11,749 nucleotides of DNA from contig PMCC01000054.1 in assembly GCA_003155275.1 (NCBI GenBank), positions 1,264 through 13,012 on the forward strand. Direction: 5' to 3'. This DNA is from Actinomycetota bacterium (GTDB taxonomy: Bacteria; Actinomycetota; Humimicrobiia; Humimicrobiales; Humimicrobiaceae). This document shows positions 5,300 to 11,749 of this stretch, in pieces (position 1 is the stretch's first letter; every line of letters starts with the position of its first letter). The translations under genes were made by a program, and so were the position numbers. Under the pieces are notes generated by a model. That model was not told the origin of the DNA and did not search any database. It saw only the letters and a program-made list of their open reading frames with translations.

Positions 5300-6727
5300 A
5301 TGTTTAAAACAAAAATCGGCTTTATACCTTCAAACTGGGATTCCTGGGACGGCAATGATATTTATGGCAAGTGGGCCTATAAAATACGTGACAGATGTGT
5401 GGCCGTCCTTGAAAAGATTCCCGGCATTGAACTCGTTGTTCCTTCAAAAGAAATGACCGGTAACGGTTGTGTAAATGACATAGGCGACGCCGATAAAGTT
5501 TTGAAATATTTTCTTGCCGAGGGAGTGCAGGGCCTTATTATCGGCAATATGACATTTGGCATGGAAGTTGCTGTTGGAGCTTTTTTAAACGGTCTACCAA
5601 ATAAAAATATGCCGATACTGCATTTTTGCACAAGAAGCGGCCCCTATACCGCCGAGGGTGTACGCTTAACGGATACCTGGTGCGGACAGTTTATGACCTG
5701 TTCATCAATCAAGCGCAGGGGTTTTACATTCGTTCATATAAATACCTGTAATCCGGAAGATGCTTATTTTACGGATAGGTTAAGCATATTTGTCAGGGCT
5801 GTAAGCGCGGTAAGCAGGTTTAAGGGCGCAAGGTTTGGGCAGATAGGCACAAGGCCCCAGCTCTTTGAATCACAGTTCTGGAGTGAAGAAAATATGCAGC
5901 GCAAATTTTCCCAGATGGTTATCCCGATGGATCTTGCAACAGCTTTTAAAAAGCTCGATGAAGTGTCGCCAACCGATCCTGTGGTGTTAAAAATAGCTGA
6001 GGAAATAAGAAAAGGGGCAGGTGAGATATCGGATGGATATACAGACAAAGATATAATAACCCAGGCAAGGTATGAACTTTCCCTGATGAATATACAAAAG
6101 GAGCTGGGTGTGTCTGCAATGGCTGTAAACTGCTGGACAAGGATACAGGAAATATATGGCATATCTGCATGCTCCACTTTCGGGCGGCTAAACGACAAAG
6201 GTATTATAACTGCCTGTGAGGTCGACCTGCTTGGCGCAGCCACTATGTGGGCAATTTATTGTGCGGCGCTTGGTGAGGCAATACCGGATTTTATAGATTG
6301 GACAGACCTGCATCCAACAAAGGAAAATATATGGCTTGCTTGGCACTGCGGAAATGCTGCGCCCAGCCTGAGGGAAGAGTCCTGTAAATCCAAGCTCGTA
6401 AGGAATGAGCGCCTGATACAGTGGTGCCCTACCTGCCATGGGGCGCTGGAATTCAAGCTTAAATTTGGTCCGGTCACATGCGCCAGGATGGTGGAGTACG
6501 AGGGAGAATACACGATGTTTTTTGGTACCGGCGAAATCATTGACACAGAGCCTTTTGTAAGAGGCGCATACGGATGGGTGAAAGTCAACGATGTTTTTGA
6601 CTGGGAAAACAAGATGATAGAAAACGGCATAATCCATCACGGTACCTTGATCCATGACCCGAAAGTGGCAGATGCGCTGGAAATGTTCTGCAAATTCTTA
6701 GGAATTAAAGCAGTCAGGGGAGCGTAG
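5300..6727 (+). CDS. L-fucose/L-arabinose isomerase-like protein
   Basis: A 475-residue member of the FucI/AraA superfamily, metal-dependent cytoplasmic aldose-ketose isomerases. Candidate Mn-binding residues are Glu307 (ACEVDLLGA), Asp336 (DWTDLHP) and His446/His447 (GIIHHGTL), the expected order Glu...Asp...His. WHCGNAAPSL (348-357) corresponds to the HCG segment common in this superfamily. It is shorter than E. coli FucI (about 590) and near AraA length (about 500), so the sugar is not assigned. A CPTCH motif at 376-380 plus Cys349 and Cys362 could make a redox or metal site and is not one I recognise as standard. AAGGAGG at 5288-5294 gives a strong start at ATG 5300. Placed between a UroD-like protein and an alcohol dehydrogenase, it probably interconverts an aldose and ketose before the FGGY kinase acts. 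Isomerase activity itself is inferred. Confidence 0.85.
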   Translation: MFKTKIGFIPSNWDSWDGNDIYGKWAYKIRDRCVAVLEKIPGIELVVPSKEMTGNGCVNDIGDADKVLKYFLAEGVQGLIIGNMTFGMEVAVGAFLNGLPNKNMPILHFCTRSGPYTAEGVRLTDTWCGQFMTCSSIKRRGFTFVHINTCNPEDAYFTDRLSIFVRAVSAVSRFKGARFGQIGTRPQLFESQFWSEENMQRKFSQMVIPMDLATAFKKLDEVSPTDPVVLKIAEEIRKGAGEISDGYTDKDIITQARYELSLMNIQKELGVSAMAVNCWTRIQEIYGISACSTFGRLNDKGIITACEVDLLGAATMWAIYCAALGEAIPDFIDWTDLHPTKENIWLAWHCGNAAPSLREESCKSKLVRNERLIQWCPTCHGALEFKLKFGPVTCARMVEYEGEYTMFFGTGEIIDTEPFVRGAYGWVKVNDVFDWENKMIENGIIHHGTLIHDPKVADALEMFCKFLGIKAVRGA

Positions 6728-6730
6728 GCC

Positions 6731-7783
6731 ATGAATGACAAGGACAGGATGTATTGTGTGACATTAAAAAGGCCGATGGTATTGGAAGAAGGCTACAAAG
6801 GCATTCCTTCACCGGGCAAAGATGAGGTTTTAATTAAAGTCAGGCGCATTGGGCTGTGCGGCTCTGATGCAATCATTTATTATGGCAAACATCCTTATGT
6901 CAGTTATCCGTTGGTAATGGGGCATGAATTTTCAGGAGAGATAACAGGACTGGGAGAAGGTGTAAAAAGCCTGGCAATCGGCCAAAGGGTGGCAGTTATA
7001 CCTCATCTTGTCTGTGGAAAGTGCAGCCAGTGCAAAACGGAGACATTTAATTTCTGCGAACAATTAAGATGCACAGGGGCAGAAGCAGACGGCGCGCATT
7101 GTGAGTTTATAGTAATGCCCGCAGTCATGGCCATACCTATTCCTGATAACCTTTCCTTCGATGATGCGGCGATGATAGAGCCGGCATGTGTGGCTTACCA
7201 TGCGGCAAAGAGGGGGGAAATCAAAAATGGCGATACCGTTCTTATAGTAGGTGCAGGCCCTATCGGCATATTTGCCATGCAAAGCGTTAAAGTACTCGGG
7301 GCCTCACGGGTGTATATTGCAGATATTGATGAAAAACGTCTCAAGCTTGCTCTGTCGCTTGGCGCTGACGGGGTGATAAATGTTGCGCAGGAAAAAATCA
7401 CTGAAGGCCTGGTCCGGCTTATAGGCGGCACCAGGGAAGTGGATGTCTTTTTTGATTGCGTAGGGCAGAATGGCGAAATCCTTGAAGAGATAATACTGAT
7501 GGCAAAGAGAGGCTCGAGAGTGGTAATGGTGGGAGTACTTCAGATGGATTACAATATTCCGCATCTGCCTGATTTCGTACAGCATGAACTAAGGTTGTCC
7601 GGTACCACCATGTATGTGCCTCTGGATTACAGGGACATGATAAAATATTTGAGCGAGGGCAGGATAAGCACAAAAGGAATGATAACTCATCATTTTCCAA
7701 TAACCGATATAATAAAAGTATTCAGGGAATTTATAGAAGAAAAAAAAGAGTACTTTTTTAAAATAATGTTTACACTGGACTGA
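6731..7783 (+). CDS. Zinc-dependent medium-chain alcohol/polyol dehydrogenase
   Basis: A 350-residue MDR-family dehydrogenase of the sorbitol/threonine dehydrogenase type, standard in length. Catalytic zinc ligands are Cys43 (GLCGSD), His65 and Glu66 (GHE), and Glu150 (IEPACVAYHA) is the usual further residue. The structural zinc lobe has Cys95, Cys98, Cys101 and Cys109. The Rossmann motif GAGPIG spans 174-179, and Asp198 (IADID) indicates NAD. It probably oxidises a secondary hydroxyl of a polyol or sugar, or works in reverse. AGGGGAG (6716-6722) inside the end of the isomerase gene precedes ATG 6731 with 8 nt spacing; the two genes are separated by only 3 nt, so they are translated as a unit. 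Met7 is an alternative start. Substrate is unresolved: sorbitol, xylitol, L-iditol, threonine and others share this fold, but the kinase and isomerase neighbours favour a sugar alcohol. Confidence 0.93.
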   Translation: MNDKDRMYCVTLKRPMVLEEGYKGIPSPGKDEVLIKVRRIGLCGSDAIIYYGKHPYVSYPLVMGHEFSGEITGLGEGVKSLAIGQRVAVIPHLVCGKCSQCKTETFNFCEQLRCTGAEADGAHCEFIVMPAVMAIPIPDNLSFDDAAMIEPACVAYHAAKRGEIKNGDTVLIVGAGPIGIFAMQSVKVLGASRVYIADIDEKRLKLALSLGADGVINVAQEKITEGLVRLIGGTREVDVFFDCVGQNGEILEEIILMAKRGSRVVMVGVLQMDYNIPHLPDFVQHELRLSGTTMYVPLDYRDMIKYLSEGRISTKGMITHHFPITDIIKVFREFIEEKKEYFFKIMFTLD

Positions 7784-7801
7784 AACGAAGGGGAAGAATT
7801 T

Positions 7802-9292
7802 ATGGCGTTGCTCGGTTTGGACCTTGGCTCAAGCAGCATAAAGGGGGCTGCCTTTGATGAAAACGGTGAAGTCGTTGCAGAGGCGCAAGAGCCGTATTCT
7901 ACAATTTGGGATGGAAATTCTGCAGAAGCAGATGCAGAACTAATGTGGCTGGCTGCAGTGAAGGTAATTAAAGCTATTGCAGCGGCAGTTCCGGATATAG
8001 AGGCGATATGTGCAGGCTCGCATGGCGAGACATATATTCCTGTCGATAAGGGTTGTAAACCGGTATATCCTGCAGTGATGAATTCCGATAACCGCGCAGA
8101 CAAGGAATCAAAATCCTGGGAAGATAGTTTAGGCAAAAGAAAACTTTATGAAATAACCGGGGTGCCTCTTCACCCGATGTTTAGCATCAATAAGATAATG
8201 TGGCTTAAAAACAACAGGCCGGATGTCTTTTCGAAAGCTGCCATGTTTTTAAGCCCGCAGGATTACATACTTGGAAGATTAGGCCTGACGCCTCTTATCG
8301 ATTACTCTCTTGCATCAAGGACCATGGCATTTGATATCAACAAGCACAGTTGGTCAGGTGAAATATTAAAAGAAGCAGGATTAAGTGAGAATATGATGCC
8401 TGAATGTGTGCCCTCAGGGACAACAGCAGGGAAAATAAATAAAAATATTGCAAAAATTCTGGGTCTTAAAAATGGTGTGAAGGCAGTAGTGGGCGGGCAT
8501 GACCAGCCGCTGGCAGCCTTAGGCTGCGGTGCCATAGGAGAGGGCCAGGTTTCAGATTCTGCCGGTACATTTGAATGCCTGGCGGCAATATCGGACGCGC
8601 CTAAAAATAATGATATGGCTTATAAGTACAGCCTGAATTCTTACTGCCATGTTGTAAACGGCAAATATGTCACTCTTGCATTTTTTCCCGCAGGCGTAAT
8701 AACAAGCTGGTTTGTCGATGAATTCTGTTATGAGGATAGGCAAAAGGCTGCCAAAGAAGGTATTTCGGAATACCTATACATTTCCCAAAAAATGGATGCT
8801 GGACCGACAGGGGTCTGTGTTACCCCGCATCTTATAGGTTCATGCAATCCATACTGGGATATGCGTGCAAGAGGCGCAATATACGGGTTAGCGCCTGACA
8901 TTTCAAGGCATAAGCTTTTTAAAGCAGTTTATGAAGGCCTTGCCCTTGAACTTGATCTTAATATTGGGGCTTTAATGCAAGTCTGCGGCGAATTTGACCT
9001 TATCCGTATAAGCGGGGGAAACGCAAGATGGCCGTTTTCAGTCCAGCTTCGCGCAGATATAACAGGCAGGACATTTTACACCATGGAAAGTACGCAGTCA
9101 GTTTGCAGAGGCGCTGCAATTCTTGCAGGCATGGCAAGCGGCGTTTATAAGGATTACCAGGATGCGGTACAAAAGACCGTAAAAATAAATAGGGAATATA
9201 AGCCGGACAGGCAAGTATCAGAAAGTTATAAAAAACAAAAAGCCATGTATATGGAGCTTTATCCTTCATTAGAAAAATTGAGGGAGATATAA
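7802..9292 (+). CDS. FGGY-family carbohydrate kinase (xylulokinase-like)
   Basis: A 496-residue FGGY kinase, which transfers phosphate from ATP to a sugar or ketose. The N-terminal domain has the phosphate-binding LDLGSSSIKG (6-15), the substrate loop region AGSHGETYIPVD (71-82) and NSDNRADKE (94-102). The catalytic base is predicted as Asp234 in GGHDQPLAALG, followed by the SDSAGTFE segment and the C-terminal FGGY_C domain with ISGGNARWPFSVQLRAD. Classical xylulokinases have GGGDN and a WxDxR loop, so the GGHDQ and NSDNR variants point to a different substrate such as another ketose or a sugar acid. AAGGGGA (7788-7794) with 7 nt spacing supports ATG 7802, 18 nt after the dehydrogenase stop. 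It would phosphorylate the ketose made by the isomerase or dehydrogenase and commit it to central metabolism through transketolase. Substrate identity is the main open point. Confidence 0.92.
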   Translation: MALLGLDLGSSSIKGAAFDENGEVVAEAQEPYSTIWDGNSAEADAELMWLAAVKVIKAIAAAVPDIEAICAGSHGETYIPVDKGCKPVYPAVMNSDNRADKESKSWEDSLGKRKLYEITGVPLHPMFSINKIMWLKNNRPDVFSKAAMFLSPQDYILGRLGLTPLIDYSLASRTMAFDINKHSWSGEILKEAGLSENMMPECVPSGTTAGKINKNIAKILGLKNGVKAVVGGHDQPLAALGCGAIGEGQVSDSAGTFECLAAISDAPKNNDMAYKYSLNSYCHVVNGKYVTLAFFPAGVITSWFVDEFCYEDRQKAAKEGISEYLYISQKMDAGPTGVCVTPHLIGSCNPYWDMRARGAIYGLAPDISRHKLFKAVYEGLALELDLNIGALMQVCGEFDLIRISGGNARWPFSVQLRADITGRTFYTMESTQSVCRGAAILAGMASGVYKDYQDAVQKTVKINREYKPDRQVSESYKKQKAMYMELYPSLEKLREI

Positions 9293-9322
9293 TTGGCCTG
9301 GATATAAGCTTAGGAGCTGTAA

Positions 9323-10441
9323 ATGAAATCAAGGGAACGGGTAATAAGGGCGGTTAATTTTAAGGATGCAGACAAGACACCACTGGACCTTGGAGCAACC
9401 ATAGTGACATGCATGGATCTGAATGCGCACAAGAAGTTAAAAAAATATTTGTGTATAAGCGATGATAATGACAATATTATCGACTATACTATGGGGACTG
9501 TGGAGCCCTGTGAAGAAATAATGCAGAAATTCGGATCAGATGTAAGGCGGGTTGGATTGAACGTTATTCCGCCAGACATTAAGGACAATAAATATGAAGG
9601 AGGCTTTGGCATAAGGTATAAAAAAGCGCTTCCCCATGAATATTTTGATGTATATTACAGCCCGCTGGCCTATGCAGATACACCTGACAGCAGTGACCTG
9701 GATAATCTTATAATGCCTGATCCTGATATGCCGCAGCTTTACGCCGGCTTAAGGCAACGGGCCAGGGATATGTTTAATAATACTGATTTTGCAATTTTTG
9801 CAGATTTTGGGGTGCCGGGGTTCTATGAGACATCGCAGAAAATAAGAGGTTATGAAAACCTGGGTTGTGATTTGCTTTTAAACCGGAAATTTCTTTTTGA
9901 GTTATATGACAGGCTTTTGGATCTTCAGAAGAGATTTTTTAATAACTATCTGGATGAGGTAGGAAAATATGCCGCGGCAATAGGTTATGCTGACGATCTT
10001 GGGATGCAGGACAGGCCCCAGATGTCTACAGAGACTTACAGGACAGTCATAAAACCTTATCACAAAAAAATATTTTCCTTCATACACGAAAAAGCAGATA
10101 TAAAGATAATGCTTCACAGCTGCGGCGCTATTGAGCCCTTAATGGACGATCTTATAGATGCAGGCGTGGATATTTTCAATCCTCTTCAGACAAAAGCAGC
10201 ATGTATGTCGCCGGAGCTATTGATGCAAAAATATCGAGGCAGAGCTGCTTTTTGGGGAGGAATGGATGAACAGTACGTACTGCCCAGAGGAACAAGCCAG
10301 GAAATAGAGGCGGAAACAAAACGCATGATGAGTGTTATGGGCAGAAGCGGATATGTATTTGGCCCCGGCCATAACATTCAGGAAGACACACCTCCGGAAA
10401 ATATTATTACGATGTATGAAGCAGCGGACATTTACAGGTAG
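9323..10441 (+). CDS. UroD/MtaA-superfamily protein B (uroporphyrinogen decarboxylase-like)
   Basis: A 372-residue second member of the UroD / MtaA / CmuA TIM-barrel superfamily. It begins with the family segment KSRERVIRAV...DKTPLDLG (2-24), has GYADDLGMQ (221-229) for the substrate loop and LHSCGAI (264-270), the HxCG motif whose His265 and Cys267 match zinc ligands of corrinoid methyltransferases. FWGGMDEQ (310-317) and GPGHNIQEDTPPENI (347-361) complete the usual C-terminal pattern, with His350 near the place where a third ligand would be expected. It diverges strongly from protein A, which lacks the Cys, so the two are unlikely to be redundant. AGGAG (9312-9316) precedes ATG 9323 by 6 nt, and the gene lies 30 nt after the kinase as the apparent end of the operon. 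No corrinoid-binding (MtaC-like) protein is visible, so a methyl transfer role is unproven. Confidence 0.87.
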   Translation: MKSRERVIRAVNFKDADKTPLDLGATIVTCMDLNAHKKLKKYLCISDDNDNIIDYTMGTVEPCEEIMQKFGSDVRRVGLNVIPPDIKDNKYEGGFGIRYKKALPHEYFDVYYSPLAYADTPDSSDLDNLIMPDPDMPQLYAGLRQRARDMFNNTDFAIFADFGVPGFYETSQKIRGYENLGCDLLLNRKFLFELYDRLLDLQKRFFNNYLDEVGKYAAAIGYADDLGMQDRPQMSTETYRTVIKPYHKKIFSFIHEKADIKIMLHSCGAIEPLMDDLIDAGVDIFNPLQTKAACMSPELLMQKYRGRAAFWGGMDEQYVLPRGTSQEIEAETKRMMSVMGRSGYVFGPGHNIQEDTPPENIITMYEAADIYR

Positions 10442-10450
10442 AATATATAT

Positions 10451-10474
10451 AAATTGTTACATTGTTGACAATTT
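10451..10474. repeat. Inverted repeat AAATTGT-10 nt-ACAATTT after the operon
   Basis: 7-bp perfect arms start 9 nt after the stop of UroD-like protein B, and ACAATTT is repeated directly at 10475-10481. The stem has one G-C pair per arm and no T-run, so it is a poor intrinsic terminator; it may be a 3'-end processing hairpin or chance. Confidence 0.25.
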
Positions 10475-10536
10475 ACAATTTCAGATATAGAATATTTGGA
10501 AAATCATAAGTTATTTTCTATACGGCAGGAGATATT

Positions 10537-10605
10537 ATGAAGAGGGGCAGGCAGATAGATAAAAGGTCCCGTCCACTCAAAAAAACCGCAGACATTTTTC
10601 ATTAA
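10537..10605 (+). CDS. Possible 22-residue small protein or gene remnant
   Basis: ATG 10537 follows AGGAG (10527-10531) at 5 nt spacing and opens a 22-codon very basic reading frame (Arg/Lys-rich, ends ADIFH). Near its end another frame is open from 10563 to about 10712 and could be decayed coding sequence. I do not recognise the peptide. A Shine-Dalgarno plus a short frame can arise by chance, so this is weak. Confidence 0.12.
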   Translation: MKRGRQIDKRSRPLKKTADIFH

Positions 10606-10697
10606 AAAGCGATACTGGGTGTATAGCCAATATAGCCAAAAATAAGGCGCTGATTCTGGAAAAGGCAGGCATTTTTAGTTATGTGCTGTGCAAACAA

Positions 10698-10725
10698 TTG
10701 ACATTTTGAAATAAAGGAATAGAAT
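10698..10725 (+). promoter_or_regulatory. Promoter candidate for the sugar importer operon
   Basis: TTGACA (10698-10703, full consensus) and TAGAAT (10720-10725, 4 of 6) are 16 nt apart. Transcription would start near 10732, giving a leader of about 280 nt to the binding-protein gene. The palindrome at 10732 sits on the start point. Confidence 0.5.
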
Positions 10726-10731
10726 AATTGA

Positions 10732-10748
10732 GTAACTGGGTTACCCAG
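10732..10748. promoter_or_regulatory. Overlapping palindromes at the importer promoter, likely operator
   Basis: CTGGGTTACCCAG (10736-10748) is a 13-bp perfect palindrome centred on one T, and it overlaps a second one, GTAAC-TGG-GTTAC (10732-10744). The sequence is unusually GC-rich for this gap and lies at the expected +1. It differs from the GTTTGTAAT sites, so another regulator probably binds here. Confidence 0.5.
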
Positions 10749-10831
10749 GTATTAAGTATAAGTGTTTGGTGATATATATTTTTTTATTTTAATAAAGAAT
10801 ATTTTATAGTTTCTTTATCTTTATTTGAAGC

Positions 10832-10860
10832 TTGACATAACCGGTGGTTAAACCTAAAGC
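10832..10860 (+). promoter_or_regulatory. Second TTGACA box with inverted repeat TAACC-GGT-GGTTA
   Basis: TTGACA at 10832-10837 is followed 17 nt later by TAAAGC (10855-10860), a poor -10 box. The 13-bp inverted repeat TAACC-GGT-GGTTA (10838-10850) occupies the spacer. It may be an alternative, regulated promoter or only a protein-binding site. Confidence 0.3.
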
Positions 10861-10923
10861 GGGAGGATTGTCAACTGAATTAACCATTTTTAACAACTCT
10901 TATTATTTTTATAAAATCTTTTT

Positions 10924-10943
10924 TTAAATAGTATTAAATAGTA
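10924..10943 (+). repeat. Two tandem copies of TTAAATAGTA
   Basis: A perfect 10-bp tandem duplication lies in the AT-rich leader about 70 nt before the binding-protein start. It may be part of a weak upstream promoter element; no function is shown. Confidence 0.4.
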
Positions 10944-11001
10944 AATTCTATTAAAATATTATAAGGCTTTTATAAAGTACTAAGGGATGAACGCTTAAAA
11001 A

Positions 11002-11011
11002 AAGGAGGTGA
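11002..11011 (+). promoter_or_regulatory. Near-perfect Shine-Dalgarno for the first binding-protein start
   Basis: AAGGAGGTGA is a long anti-16S complement; its GGAGG core ends 7 nt before ATG 11016. It competes with AAAGGAG (11048-11054), which serves the in-frame ATG 11061. Confidence 0.75.
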
Positions 11012-11015
11012 ATAA

Positions 11016-11749
11016 ATGTCAAATTTTATAAAATCATTACAATCATTAAAGGAGAACAAAATGAAAAGATTTCTGTCAATATTATTGGTTTTGCTTATCG
11101 CAATTCCGCTGGTTTTCGCCGGCACAGGTTGCAAAGCAGCAACTACAACCACAACTGCAGCTGCAGGAGCAGCAACAACTGCTGCTGCGTATAATCCTAA
11201 AGATCATCCGATAGCTTTAGGTATATTCCTGAAGGTACATCCGGTAGTCAGGATTATGATCGCCGGATTCCTGGTAAGGGCAACAGAGCTTGGCTATGAA
11301 CCATTATTATTTGCCCCCGATGAAGCAGATGCTACCAAGCAGTACGGTCTTCTGGATGCTGGTATGGCACAGCATAAGGTACAGGGTCTATGCCAGTATA
11401 TTTTCGGTGAGGATACAGCACAATATATAAAGAAATATTCTGATCAGGGTATACCTGTTGTAACCGGGCACACAGCAGTTCAGGGCGATTTGGTGGCAAC
11501 ATATAAGGGCCTTACAGCCTGGGCTGCATGTTCAGCTATCCAATACGGTAAAGATGCTGCCATGGCTATCGGCCAGCAGGTAGGCGGAAAAGGTACAGTA
11601 GCAGTAACTGAAGGAAGCTTCAACCCTACTGAAGACTTGGCTGCCAATTCATTCATTAAAACAATGAAAGATAATTTCAAGGATGTTAAGGTCCTTGATC
11701 CTGCTGAAGAGGGTTTTGATACCCCTACAGCAATCCAGAAAGCAACTGC
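11016..11749 (+). CDS. Sugar ABC transporter substrate-binding protein (3' end outside the window)
   Basis: N-terminal 244 codons of a ribose-type periplasmic-binding-protein (Peripla_BP_4-like) solute receptor, open to the window edge. From the internal Met16 (base 11061) it reads as a secretion signal: MKR, a hydrophobic core of LSILLVLLIAIPLVF, then AGTGC. The Cys (residue 24 from that Met) is a likely lipidation site, but the lipobox is imperfect because Gly replaces the usual Leu at -3. A Thr/Ala-rich linker (about residues 25-43) is followed by the binding fold starting at HPIALGIFLKVHP, with the VQGLCQYIFGEDTAQYIKKYSDQGIPVVT hinge-side segment written in part as QGIPVVT near bases 11448-11466. 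ATG 11016 has the stronger ribosome binding site, while ATG 11061 gives a normal signal peptide, so the start is ambiguous. Permease and ATPase genes are expected downstream. It probably imports the substrate of the upstream operon, which is inferred only from adjacency. Confidence 0.88.
   Translation, partial: MSNFIKSLQSLKENKMKRFLSILLVLLIAIPLVFAGTGCKAATTTTTAAAGAATTAAAYNPKDHPIALGIFLKVHPVVRIMIAGFLVRATELGYEPLLFAPDEADATKQYGLLDAGMAQHKVQGLCQYIFGEDTAQYIKKYSDQGIPVVTGHTAVQGDLVATYKGLTAWAACSAIQYGKDAAMAIGQQVGGKGTVAVTEGSFNPTEDLAANSFIKTMKDNFKDVKVLDPAEEGFDTPTAIQKAT

Larger units (their letters stand above)
10442..11015. other. Regulatory gap between the sugar operon and the importer gene
   Basis: 574 bases with no convincing gene. 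It contains an AT inverted repeat just after the operon (10451-10474), a 22-codon possible small ORF (10537-10605), a good promoter (10698-10725) with a palindrome at its expected start site, a second TTGACA with an adjacent inverted repeat (10832-10860), a tandem 10-bp repeat (10924-10943) and a strong Shine-Dalgarno before 11016. I see no GC-rich terminator hairpin with a T-tract. Confidence 0.7.

Noticed and set aside
6188..6655. Long minus-strand frames opposite the isomerase (also 5764-6243, 7690-8136, 1601-2062, 700-1143)
   Set aside because: They are antisense to well-supported genes, have no recognisable domains and no ribosome binding sites worth noting.
10451..10481. Intrinsic terminator after UroD-like protein B
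   Set aside because: The stem is AT-rich with a 10-nt loop and there is no T-run after it.
1..11749. tRNA, rRNA, transposase or integrase genes
   Set aside because: None was recognised on either strand; I saw no insertion-sequence ends or target duplications.

Overview
The window is bacterial accessory DNA carrying part of a sugar or sugar-alcohol catabolic locus. Coding density is high, start codons include TTG and GTG, Shine-Dalgarno sequences are strong, promoters match the sigma-70 consensus, and the long intergenic stretches are very AT-rich. The gene content (split transketolase, FucI-like isomerase, UroD-type enzymes, ROK repressor, sugar-binding protein with a Thr/Ala-rich linker) suggests an anaerobic or thermophilic lineage such as Atribacterota, Thermotogota, clostridial Firmicutes or deep-branching Actinomycetota. 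No phylogenetic marker is present, so the assignment is a guess.

Layout: (1) Bases 1-2375, + strand: the 3' part of a C-terminal transketolase subunit, then two short-chain dehydrogenases (SDR). (2) Bases 2378-3595, - strand: a ROK-family transcriptional repressor, tail-to-tail with the second SDR. (3) Bases 3596-4069: a 474-base AT-rich control region. It has a near-perfect promoter (TTGACA, 16 nt, TATAAT) reading rightward and three copies of a GTTTGTAAT element, one within a 25-bp palindrome resembling the XylR operator. (4) Bases 4070-10441, + strand: a tightly packed five-gene operon of UroD/MtaA-like protein A, an L-fucose/arabinose isomerase-like enzyme, a zinc alcohol dehydrogenase, an FGGY sugar kinase and UroD/MtaA-like protein B. 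(5) Bases 10442-11015: a 574-base regulatory gap with a second promoter and palindromes. (6) Base 11016 to the end: a periplasmic sugar-binding lipoprotein, probably the first gene of an ABC importer, cut by the window edge.

Inferred working model: the importer brings in a sugar or polyol, the dehydrogenases and isomerase turn it into a ketose, the FGGY kinase phosphorylates it, and transketolase passes it into the pentose-phosphate pathway. The ROK protein would sense the sugar and repress the operon. The part this model does not explain is the pair of divergent UroD-superfamily proteins flanking the isomerase-dehydrogenase-kinase core. They have no corrinoid protein partner and no haem genes beside them, and they are the best candidates for undescribed chemistry here.
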